Source of the DNA: JAPLSN01 sp964482955 | Lineage (GTDB): Bacteria; Spirochaetota; Spirochaetia; Treponematales; UBA12059 | NCBI GenBank assembly: GCA_964482955.1 | Contig: CAYZZW010000091.1 | Location: forward strand, 1 to 9,494 | DNA length: 9,494 nucleotides | Reading direction: 5' to 3' | Shown: positions 1-7,334 of the stretch, one piece after another | Numbering within the stretch: position 1 is the stretch's first letter | How the letters are laid out: each line of letters starts with the position of its first letter | The notes under the pieces: model-generated | Told to the model about the DNA's origin: nothing | The model's database searches: none | The model's input: the letters and a program-made list of their open reading frames with translations, nothing else | Program-made: the position numbers and the translations under genes

Positions 1-1
1 C

Positions 2-847
2 GTGCGCCTCGCCGATCTTCACGAGCGCGCGCGTATCCTTCGGGAAACAGCTCCCCCCGTACCCGGGGCCAGGATGGAGGAACTTCGGGCCGATCCGGCC
101 GTCCATGCCCATGGCTTTCGCGACGACATGGACATCGGCTCCCACGGCCTCGGCCAGGTTCGCGATCTCGTTGATGTAGGTGATCTTGACCGCGAGGAAC
201 GCGTTCGACGCGTACTTGATCAGCTCGGCCGTTTCGAGGGAACACCATACGAAGGGTACCGAAATCACGTTCAAGGCCCGATAGACGTCGAACATGATCT
301 CCCGCGCCCGCTCGCTCTCGCAGCCGATCACCGTGCGGTCCGGATGGAAAAAGTCCGACACGGCCTTTCCTTCGCGCAGGAACTCCGGATTGGACACGAC
401 GTCGAAATCGGTCCCCGGCCGCTTTCCGCTCGCCGCAGCGATGCGGTCGCGGATCCAGGCGTTCGTCCCCACCGGGACCGTGCTCTTGGTGACGACGACC
501 TTATACGACCCGAGATTCGCCGCGATCGAATCCGCGACCGCTCCGACGAAGGACAGGTCGGCTTCTCCGTTGTCCTTGGGCGGCGTGCCCACGGCGATGA
601 AGACCACTTCGCTCCTGGCGATCGCGCCGCCGAGGTCGACGGTGAAGCGCAGGCGACCGTTCCGGATATTGCGCTCGAGGTACTCGTCGATACCGGGTTC
701 GTAGATCGGCACCCGCAGCGCCTCGAGCGCGAGGATCTTTTCCTCGTCGATGTCCGCACCTATCACGTCGTTTCCGAAATCGGCCAAGCCGACCGCCGCG
801 ATCAGGCCGACATAGCCGGTCCCGACCACGCAGATTTTCCTGCTCAT
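2..847 (-). CDS. ugd: UDP-glucose 6-dehydrogenase, C-terminus cut by window edge
   Basis: Oxidises UDP-glucose to UDP-glucuronate with two NAD+ in the cytoplasm, supplying a uronic acid donor for surface glycans. The frame begins at ATG 847 and stays open to the left edge: 282 residues of a family usually near 430-450. Visible are the N-terminal Rossmann loop GTGYVG (9-14), the VGTPP motif (86-90), the STVPVGT segment (122-128), NPEFLREG (153-160), the ELIKYASNAF helix with Lys211 and Asn215, and the active-site motif GGSCFPKD with Cys267. All catalytic parts present are intact; only the C-terminal UDP-binding domain is missing, because of the window edge. It is the seventh gene of the run, 37 bases after the LicD-like gene B, with GGGA and AGGA upstream of the start. 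A related UDP-sugar dehydrogenase, such as a UDP-ManNAc or UDP-GalNAc type, is possible, but the motifs fit the UDP-glucose enzyme best. Confidence 0.93.
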   Translation of the reverse strand, partial: MSRKICVVGTGYVGLIAAVGLADFGNDVIGADIDEEKILALEALRVPIYEPGIDEYLERNIRNGRLRFTVDLGGAIARSEVVFIAVGTPPKDNGEADLSFVGAVADSIAANLGSYKVVVTKSTVPVGTNAWIRDRIAAASGKRPGTDFDVVSNPEFLREGKAVSDFFHPDRTVIGCESERAREIMFDVYRALNVISVPFVWCSLETAELIKYASNAFLAVKITYINEIANLAEAVGADVHVVAKAMGMDGRIGPKFLHPGPGYGGSCFPKDTRALVKIGEAH

Positions 848-884
848 CGCGTTTTCCCGTCCTTTCCGAATGCTTTTCGCGTCA

Positions 885-2294
885 TCATTCCACGTCGTCT
901 TCCCACGCGGCCAGCGGGTACAGATCGCAGTCCCCGATGGAGACGAAGGTTCCCGCGGTCGGCACCCGGTTCCGCAGTTCTGCCGCGTCGACCTTGAGCC
1001 GCGCGTACTCGGACGGCGAGAGGAGGGCTTTCGCCAGGTTCCGGAGCATGGCGCGGTCCTTGGACGCGTAGTAATTGATGAAACCGGGATCGGGCGTCTT
1101 CCAGCCGGGACCGTAATGACTGGCGAGAAAACGCTCCGGCCGCGCCGGAAGGCTCACGTCGATGCCCTCGAGCCGCGCGACGGCGGCCGGCAGGTAATCC
1201 CCGCGGGTGCCTTCGCCGCGGTAATCGTTGTGCGCCCAGATCATCCCGTCCTGGAACCAGAACGAATGGACGTCCAGGTGCGGCCCCCGCGCACCCGCCC
1301 CGCGGGCGTGGAGCCGGAACAGGCGCCCGCGGCGGTTCAGGCTGATCCCGAAGCCGGCCTTGAGCAGCTCGAACGCCGCGGCGACCATTTCCGCCTTGAC
1401 CGAAACCGGGTCGGTCGCGTCGGCGAACAGGGCCGCGTCGAAATCGTCGTCGCCTTCGATGAAGCCGCCCTGGCGATGGACGCCGAGCAAGGTGCCGTAC
1501 GCGAGGAACAAGTCCTTGCCGAGGTTTTCCTTGAGGAAGGCGCGCGCGTCCGCGTAAATGGCCAAAAAGGCGTCCCGGCTGCGCCGCAACTCAGCGGCGG
1601 TGGGCACGAGGACGCCTTTCTTGTCGATGCGGCGTTCGCCGGTCACGAGCGGACTCGGGCCGGCGACGCCGTGCGGAACGGTCAGGCGAAGCCGGGTCGC
1701 GCCGGACAGCGACGGAAGCGGACGGCCGGTGTCGTCGACCACGGCGAGCGTCGACTCGCGCGGCAGCAGTTCGAGCGCCTTCCTCGTCAGCTTGAAACTG
1801 AAAAATCCGAAACCCGCGACCCGCGTGACGTTGATATCGCGGAGGCGTGTTCCGTCGACCGTTAGACTCACGGAGCGCGTCCCCGGGCCGGTCACGATAC
1901 CGCCGATCTGCATGCCGAAATAGACGAACTCCGCCGCGAAGCGTCCCGCAGCCGACATCGCGGTGCCGGAAAAATCCGGTTCCGCGGCGCAGCGGAACAG
2001 CGGATCTTCGACGCGCGGCGTGCCGGTCCGCGCCATCATCCGTTCCAGGAAAAATTGCGCGGCGTGTTTCCATCTGAAGGATCGGATCGATCCCGTGGCG
2101 GCCAGACGTCCGGCTTCGCGGTAATGGGCCAACGCCCCTTCCGATTCGCCGAGCGATTCGCGCGCGTAGCCCGCCAACGTCCGCCATTTTGCCGAGCGGT
2201 CGAGAGCCGCGATGACGCCGAGGGCGAACTTCGCCAGCCGCCAGAACGCCTTCCCGCCGGCGAAGCGGAGCGCCGCGTCCGCGAGTGTCATCAT
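885..2294 (-). CDS. LicD-like nucleotidyltransferase-fold protein (copy B)
   Basis: A 469-residue protein of the LicD/fukutin type. Known members move a phospho-alcohol (phosphocholine, or ribitol phosphate in fukutin and FKRP) from a CDP donor onto a glycan. The core is at about 255-405: LAYGTLLGVHRQGGFIEGDD (264-283) and the acidic cluster DDDFD (282-286) match the usual YGTLLG...GFIPWDDDID pattern, and HYGPGWKTPDPG (393-404) is the C-terminal core motif. Residues 1-70 look like a helical, TPR-like stretch. Residues about 110-215 are rich in beta-type segments and resemble the corresponding part of the LicD-like protein at 4774-5940, so the two are paralogues. The start is ATG 2294, whose ATGA overlaps the stop of the TagF-GT4 gene; ATG 2291 is an equal alternative. 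The upstream Shine-Dalgarno sequence is weak, which fits coupled translation. The fold is clear; the transferred group is not known. Confidence 0.85.
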   Translation of the reverse strand: MMTLADAALRFAGGKAFWRLAKFALGVIAALDRSAKWRTLAGYARESLGESEGALAHYREAGRLAATGSIRSFRWKHAAQFFLERMMARTGTPRVEDPLFRCAAEPDFSGTAMSAAGRFAAEFVYFGMQIGGIVTGPGTRSVSLTVDGTRLRDINVTRVAGFGFFSFKLTRKALELLPRESTLAVVDDTGRPLPSLSGATRLRLTVPHGVAGPSPLVTGERRIDKKGVLVPTAAELRRSRDAFLAIYADARAFLKENLGKDLFLAYGTLLGVHRQGGFIEGDDDFDAALFADATDPVSVKAEMVAAAFELLKAGFGISLNRRGRLFRLHARGAGARGPHLDVHSFWFQDGMIWAHNDYRGEGTRGDYLPAAVARLEGIDVSLPARPERFLASHYGPGWKTPDPGFINYYASKDRAMLRNLAKALLSPSEYARLKVDAAELRNRVPTAGTFVSIGDCDLYPLAAWEDDVE

Positions 2295-4777
2295 TCTTCG
2301 GAACCGTCCAGGACTTTTTCCTCGAAGCGCCGCCAGGCGGCGGCCACGTATCCGAAGGGATCGAAGGCCGCGCGGTCCATCGTTTTACCGCCTTCGATGA
2401 ATTCGAGCATGCCGCGCGCGAGCGCGTCAGCATCCGCGCCGACCAGGCGACCGTAGCCGCCTTTCAGGAGATCGTGCGGCCCCGCGATGTCGGTGGACAC
2501 GATCGGCTTTCCGAGCGTGAGCGCTTCCAGGATCGTGATCGGTTGACCTTCGATGTCCGACGAGAGCACGAAACAGTCGCAGGCGTTCATGAGCGGATAC
2601 GGATTCGCGAGGAAGGGGATGAAGGTCACCGCGTCGGCTATCCGCAGTTCTTCGGCCTTCGCCCGCAGGGCGCCCGCCTCCTTTCCGTCCCCGACCAGGT
2701 ACAGCGCGGCGCCGGGCACCGCCTTCCGGACCGTCGCGAAGGCCTCGAGCAGGCGCGCGTGGTTTTTTTCCGGGGACAGGCGCCCGATGGTCATGAAGCT
2801 TGCCGACGCGCGCAGAGGATCAGGGATTCCGGAGGGTAGCGGTTCCGCCGAGAGGCGACGGATCCTGGCCGGATCGATGATGTTGTGCGCGTAGCCCATC
2901 TTCGGGGCGATGTCGTCACCGAGGGTCGATTTGACGTATGCCGCGGCGCCCGCCAGGTTGGCGGCGAGCGAGTCCGCGCTGACGCAGAACAGCCGGTCGT
3001 AATATTTGTACGCGGAAAACACGGCGTGCAGTTGGGGTTGCTTGATGAGCCGATCCCGGTTCAGGTCGTTATGGAGGAAGATGACCGTACGTCCGGCATC
3101 GACCCCGACCGCGAACGCGGCCGCGTCTCCGGGCTGATACCCGTGGAAGTTGACGACGACGTCGAAGCGCTTCCCGAACACGAGCCGGTCGAGCGAGCGG
3201 CGGTAGGCGGTTACGGGCAGGCCCCGCTCGCCGCCCGCCCCGCGCTTGACGTAGCGGGCGTGCGCGGCGTACTCGCGCCGCGTGAACGCGTCCGGCACCG
3301 AGCGGAAAAGCAGGCAGGCGCGACGGTCGATCAGAACTTGGTAGCCGCGGTTCTTCTCCTCGTCGGGAACGATGACGGCCACTTCATAAGCGCCGTAATC
3401 GATGGCACCGACGAGCGCGAGGAAGCTCGTCGTGACGCCGTTCGGATTCAGGGGACCAGGATAGAGGAGGAGACGCTTCTTGCCGTGCCGCGGCCAATAG
3501 GTCCGCGGATCCGCCGCGCCGCCGAAGCAGAGGTCAACGGTCCGGCGGCACGCGTGCCCGTCGTCGTCGCCGACGAAGCGTTTCCGGAATTCCCCATAGC
3601 GCGCGGCGAACTCGCCCGCGCGGTCTTCGGCCTCGAGCACCGCCCGGGCCAGCGAGGGGATATCCGCGACGACCGGACCCGGAAGCGCGTCGAGATCGAG
3701 GTAGAAGCCGTTCTTCGCGGCCGCGTACGCCTCGCGGTCGGGCGCGAAGAACACGACGGGCTTTCCGGTCAGCAGGTAGTCGAAGAAGATTCCCGAGTAA
3801 TCCGTGACGAGCACGTCCGTCGCGGCCAGCAGCTCGTTGACGTCGAGGTCTCGCGGCGCGCAGAGCCGGCGGGCGCGCGCGTCCAGGAAACGGTAGACCA
3901 TCGTGTGGAACTTGACGACGACCCGGTAACCGTCCGGAAGGGATTCCTGGAGGAGACGCCGCTGTTCCAGCACCTCGTCCACGTTGTCGAGCGCATTCTG
4001 TTCGCCGCGCCAGGTGGGCGCGAACGTGACGAGCTTCACGCCGTCGCGCAGCCCAAGCCGCGTCCTGATCGCCGCGCGATCGGCGTTGACAGTCAGGTCG
4101 TTCCGGGGGTAGCCGAATTCCGCGATGATCCCGTCCATGAGCGGCGCGGCGCCGTGACTGGACAGGAGGAGTTCGGTCGTGAAGCGGTTCGGGCTGATGA
4201 ACCAATCCGCCCCGACGAGGGCCCGCGTCACGTTGCGCGCCTCCCACGGGGCGCCCTTGTCGCCCGCGAGCTTCTTGAGGAGCGTGCTGTGCCAGGTGTA
4301 GAGATACCGCTGGCCGGGCCGCTTGACCAGGTACGGCTTGTACGAGGCGTCGTTCACGAACAGCCCGCAGGTTTCCGCGTAGCGGACGTAGGCTCGCGAA
4401 TCGACCCGCACTTGGATCACGCGCGGATCGCGCCGGAAAGGCTTGAGTTTCGGGTATCCGAGCTTGGGCACCACTACGACATGCCTAAGCCGGGCGTGGT
4501 CGGGACGGGAACGCAAGTGGAGGAACAATGCCCAGGAATTTCCGGCGAAATCGCGCCCGTTGTACGACTCGTACATCACCAGGTCCGAGTCGACCGGCAA
4601 GCTCTCGGCGTAGCGAGCCGCGAGGGAGGAGAGGCGGAAGAAGGGATCGGCGAGCCTGGACACTAAGTATCCGGCCCAGCCGGGCAGGTAGGTTTCGCAC
4701 GCCTTGAGCACGAGCCGCCTGGCTTCGCGGACGCGCCCGAGCAGTCGGCGCAGACGCGCGTGGACCGAGACGCTCAT
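2291..4777 (-). CDS. TagF/TagB-type CDP-polyol phosphotransferase fused to GT4 glycosyltransferase
   Basis: A two-domain protein of 828 residues. Residues about 60-420 match the CDP-glycerol:polyglycerophosphate glycerophosphotransferase family: WHSTLLKKL (162-170), FGYPRNDL (221-228), TFAPTWR (251-257), VVKFHTM (287-293) and VTDYSGIFFDYLLTGKP (324-340). His163 and His291 lie where this family has its functional histidines. Residues about 433-828 form a GT4, GT-B-fold glycosyltransferase: the glycine loop LLYPGPLNPNG (437-447), GRLSPEKNH (665-673), LVGDG (694-698) and the EX7E pair Glu743/Glu751 in EGQPITILE. It probably acts at the inner membrane face, adding a phospho-polyol and a sugar to one growing polymer. 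There is no clear transmembrane helix; residues 10-55 are basic and amphipathic and could bind membrane. ATG 4777 was chosen because it overlaps the upstream stop as ATGA; an in-frame ATG at 4873 would overlap the previous gene by 100 bases and encode an arginine-rich tail. The polyol (glycerol, ribitol or other) is unknown. Confidence 0.9.
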   Translation of the reverse strand: MSVSVHARLRRLLGRVREARRLVLKACETYLPGWAGYLVSRLADPFFRLSSLAARYAESLPVDSDLVMYESYNGRDFAGNSWALFLHLRSRPDHARLRHVVVVPKLGYPKLKPFRRDPRVIQVRVDSRAYVRYAETCGLFVNDASYKPYLVKRPGQRYLYTWHSTLLKKLAGDKGAPWEARNVTRALVGADWFISPNRFTTELLLSSHGAAPLMDGIIAEFGYPRNDLTVNADRAAIRTRLGLRDGVKLVTFAPTWRGEQNALDNVDEVLEQRRLLQESLPDGYRVVVKFHTMVYRFLDARARRLCAPRDLDVNELLAATDVLVTDYSGIFFDYLLTGKPVVFFAPDREAYAAAKNGFYLDLDALPGPVVADIPSLARAVLEAEDRAGEFAARYGEFRKRFVGDDDGHACRRTVDLCFGGAADPRTYWPRHGKKRLLLYPGPLNPNGVTTSFLALVGAIDYGAYEVAVIVPDEEKNRGYQVLIDRRACLLFRSVPDAFTRREYAAHARYVKRGAGGERGLPVTAYRRSLDRLVFGKRFDVVVNFHGYQPGDAAAFAVGVDAGRTVIFLHNDLNRDRLIKQPQLHAVFSAYKYYDRLFCVSADSLAANLAGAAAYVKSTLGDDIAPKMGYAHNIIDPARIRRLSAEPLPSGIPDPLRASASFMTIGRLSPEKNHARLLEAFATVRKAVPGAALYLVGDGKEAGALRAKAEELRIADAVTFIPFLANPYPLMNACDCFVLSSDIEGQPITILEALTLGKPIVSTDIAGPHDLLKGGYGRLVGADADALARGMLEFIEGGKTMDRAAFDPFGYVAAAWRRFEEKVLDGSEE

Positions 4778-5940
4778 CGCGCCCCGCTCCCGGGTTCCGC
4801 GAGTTCGCGCAGATCCGCGTCGGTGAGGCGGCCGGCGAGCACGTTCGGGCGGTCCTTGTACTCGGGCAGCCACTTCCAGCCGGGATCGGGATACTTCCAG
4901 CCCTTTCCATAGACATAGGCCGCCACGGCCTTCGGGTTTCGCGGCAACAGGAGGCGATAGCCCAGGTGAGCGGCTTCGGAGAGCGGCAGGATGTCGTCCC
5001 TCGTCACCAAAAAACCGTCGCCGACATAGCCGAACGTGCTCGCGAAGACGCCATCGGCTATCCAGGTCGGCGTGACCGAAAGACCGCTGCCGGGAAACGT
5101 GATCTTGTAGGTCTCCGGCTTGGCGCCGGTCCCAAGCGCGATGAGCTTCCGCGCGATGTCCTTGAACTCTCGCCTGACTTCGACTGGATCCGTCGCTTCG
5201 CTGAAATAGGCCAGATCGAGGTCGAGATCGTGGGCCAGGATGCCGCCTTCGCGCGCGAATCCGAGCATCGCGCCGTAGAACACAAAGAGCCGCTTGCCGA
5301 ATTCCCGCTCAAAGAGCGCGTCGATGCGGCCGTAATTGCCGAGGGCCCGTTCGGCCCAGGCGCCGCTTTCGTGGCGCGGCGGCTGGATGCGCCCGAATTT
5401 GTTGATGAGCCGACCTTCCGCGACCAGTTCCACGATGTCCTTGCCCTCGACGGCGCCGACACCGCGCTTAGGGATCAGCGCGCCGGCGCCCGCTCCGAAC
5501 CGCAGGACGCCGCCCGTCGCGACGACTTCGACCGGATCGCCCGAACGGATTTTTCCCCAGACTTGCTTCATGGGGAAGTTGAAACCGATTCCCCGCCCCC
5601 GGTACCGGGTCGGTTCGGAGACCTTCTGCGTGGCGTAGGTGCGGTTGATCGCGACGCCCCGCACGCGGAGTTCCACCTCAGCGGGTTCGCCGTCCGGTTT
5701 CGGGAAGGCGATCCCGGAAATGCGCAAGCGGTCGGAACGCACCACGTAGCCCGGCGTGACGCCGGGAACGGGCGGAAAAATCCGGTACGCGATGTCGGAC
5801 GGCTTCAGGAACGCGACAAGCGAAACAGCACCTTCGAAAACGCGCCCGACGGCCTTGAGCGTCCGAAACGGAACGCTGCCCGCCCCGAACGCGCCCTTCG
5901 CCCAGGCGGAAAACGATCCGATCAAGCCCTTCTTCGCCAT
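4774..5940 (-). CDS. LicD-like nucleotidyltransferase-fold protein (copy A)
   Basis: A 388-residue paralogue of the LicD-like protein at 885-2294. The core FVFYGAMLGFAREGG (219-233) followed by HDLDLDLAYF (237-246) aligns with YGTLLG...GDDDFDAALF of copy B. Both continue with ATDPV (249-253 here) and share the C-terminal motif YGKGWKYPDPG (344-354). The acidic cluster reads D-L-D-L-D (Asp238, 240, 242) rather than DDDFD, so the metal-site geometry may be altered. Residues 60-155 form a beta-rich N-terminal part also seen in copy B. A predicted role, from the family only, is transfer of a phospho-alcohol or phospho-polyol from a CDP donor to the glycan. ATG 5940 was chosen for its GGAG five bases upstream and its position two bases after the sulfotransferase-like stop; the much longer in-frame extension up to 7287 lies antiphase over that gene and is rejected. 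LicD membership is clear by motif; activity and substrate are open. Confidence 0.8.
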   Translation of the reverse strand: MAKKGLIGSFSAWAKGAFGAGSVPFRTLKAVGRVFEGAVSLVAFLKPSDIAYRIFPPVPGVTPGYVVRSDRLRISGIAFPKPDGEPAEVELRVRGVAINRTYATQKVSEPTRYRGRGIGFNFPMKQVWGKIRSGDPVEVVATGGVLRFGAGAGALIPKRGVGAVEGKDIVELVAEGRLINKFGRIQPPRHESGAWAERALGNYGRIDALFEREFGKRLFVFYGAMLGFAREGGILAHDLDLDLAYFSEATDPVEVRREFKDIARKLIALGTGAKPETYKITFPGSGLSVTPTWIADGVFASTFGYVGDGFLVTRDDILPLSEAAHLGYRLLLPRNPKAVAAYVYGKGWKYPDPGWKWLPEYKDRPNVLAGRLTDADLRELAEPGSGAR

Positions 5941-5942
5941 GC

Positions 5943-7334
5943 TCACTCCAGGACGGAGGCGGGATCGACGCAGTACCCGGGCAACTCCCGTTCGATCCTG
6001 CGGATCGCCTCCGTGTCGGAAAAATCCATGAAATTGAAGACGTTTTTCCTCGAAGTCCCCGGCCGGAAGCGCGTTCCCCCGGCTCGCGCCGACGTATCCA
6101 GTCCGAGACGTTCGGCGAGGCCGTCGCGGTAGCCTTCGGACAGGATGAAACGCTCGAATGACACCGGAACCACCTTCGCGGCGAGGGACGGATCCCCGCG
6201 CAGCGTCCGCTCGAAGGCATCGCGGGTGTCGCGGTAGTACTCGATGAAATGACCGACGTCCCGGTCGAAGCGCGGATTCTCGTTCCACCGCGCGACGAAG
6301 TTTGACCGGGGATCCCGGAACGAGCAGAGCACGGTCGCGTCGCCGAGCAACCGGGCCGCCTCGATCCCGCCGATGTGCACGACGTTGTCGAACAGCGCGA
6401 TCCGGCCGGACCGTTCCTTCCAGAACCCGACGAGCTCGTCGGTGAACCGGGCGGCGGAACGCTCGAACTCCTCCCGGCCGGCCGGGCCTCCGCGCGCCGC
6501 GGCCAAAGCGGCATCCTCGACGAAACCCCGGCACGCGGCGGCATAGGCACCGCTCCCGTCCTGGCGCGACGCGGCGAGCGCGAGCCGGGACGAAAGCGCG
6601 TCGCGCCAACGTTCGACCGGACCTATGCCCGCCAGGGCGACCGACAAGACCGCGAACAGGATATCCGCGGCGCCTTCGCCTCGTTCGATGGCGCGGGCCA
6701 GGGACAGCAGGCACGCACGGCCTTCTTTCCACAGACGGAGTTCCCCGGGTATCGGGGCAATCTCGGAAAATTCGCTGAAATAGGCGTACAGGGCGCCGGA
6801 GCCTGACCAGTACATGCCCGAGACGACGAGCTTCGGGAGCTCCGTGACGGACCGGCGTACGGACGAAGGCGCCTCCGTTCTCCCGTCCCGCGCTGCCATC
6901 ACGGCCGAGAGCGCGGCGGTCCATTCCGGAAAGCCGGTTCGGGGCACGCCCCCGGCTTCCAGCGCGCGGGCGAAATCGTCGAGCGCGTCGGCGTCGTCGC
7001 GACGCCCGAACGCCGCGGCGGTCCGGACGGCGTATTCGCGAAACGCGGGCCTCAGCCGCGCGAGCATCCCGGCGTCGGCGTCGTCCGCGATGCGCGACCG
7101 GACCAGCCAGCCGGTCGCCGCTTCCTTCAGGCCGTCGGAAGCCCGCGGATCGTCGGCCACCTGGGCGCACCGCGACGCGATCGCGTCGAAATCGCGCGCC
7201 GCCATGCGGTCGGAGCAGTATTCCGAAAAGGCCGCCGCTGACCGGGGCGCCGCGAGCGTGGCCGCGCGCGCCAGTTTCGACGCGCAACCGCGGAATCCGG
7301 CCTTGCGGGCGGCCTTGGCCGGCAGCTCGATCAC
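5943..7334 (-). CDS. Sulfotransferase-like protein with atypical PAPS loop
   Basis: A 463-residue protein. Residues 1-160 are alanine-rich and helical with no recognised motif. From 167 it resembles P-loop-like sulfotransferases: a hydrophobic strand leads into VSGMYWSGSGALY (171-183), at the position of the 5'-phosphosulfate-binding loop. CSFRDPRSNFVARW (337-350) fits the 3'-phosphate-binding strand and helix (Arg340, Arg343, Ser344), and VSFERFI (391-397) fits the strand that follows in the family. The usual Lys or Arg of the first loop (PKSGTT or RSGSS type) is replaced by Trp176, so the donor site may be modified. The inferred role is sulfation of a sugar in the polymer made by this cluster, using PAPS. 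The start is GTG 7334: GTGA overlaps the GT92 stop and GGGAG lies five bases upstream. An ATG at 7439 in frame would overlap GT92 by about 109 bases and adds a low-complexity Arg/Pro-rich tail. Confidence 0.7.
   Translation of the reverse strand: MIELPAKAARKAGFRGCASKLARAATLAAPRSAAAFSEYCSDRMAARDFDAIASRCAQVADDPRASDGLKEAATGWLVRSRIADDADAGMLARLRPAFREYAVRTAAAFGRRDDADALDDFARALEAGGVPRTGFPEWTAALSAVMAARDGRTEAPSSVRRSVTELPKLVVSGMYWSGSGALYAYFSEFSEIAPIPGELRLWKEGRACLLSLARAIERGEGAADILFAVLSVALAGIGPVERWRDALSSRLALAASRQDGSGAYAAACRGFVEDAALAAARGGPAGREEFERSAARFTDELVGFWKERSGRIALFDNVVHIGGIEAARLLGDATVLCSFRDPRSNFVARWNENPRFDRDVGHFIEYYRDTRDAFERTLRGDPSLAAKVVPVSFERFILSEGYRDGLAERLGLDTSARAGGTRFRPGTSRKNVFNFMDFSDTEAIRRIERELPGYCVDPASVLE

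Noticed and set aside
2885..4666. Long plus-strand open frame (593 codons) opposite the TagF-GT4 gene, and others such as 870-1865, 4966-6132 and 7466-8440
   Set aside because: They are antisense to genes with clear family motifs, have Arg/Asp/Glu/Gly/Val-rich compositions typical of high-GC mirror frames, show no recognisable domains, and have no spacing or ribosome-site logic. High-GC DNA gives few stops in these frames.
4778..4873. Upstream ATG start (4873) for the TagF-GT4 gene
   Set aside because: The 32 extra residues are low-complexity and arginine-rich and lie over the end of LicD-like copy A. ATG 4777 forms an ATGA coupling overlap like its neighbours.
4774..7287. An 837-codon minus-strand frame that could be read as one large protein ending in LicD-like copy A
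   Set aside because: Its first ~450 codons are an arginine-rich frame overlapping the sulfotransferase-like gene out of phase. The LicD-like part starts properly at ATG 5940 with its own GGAG.
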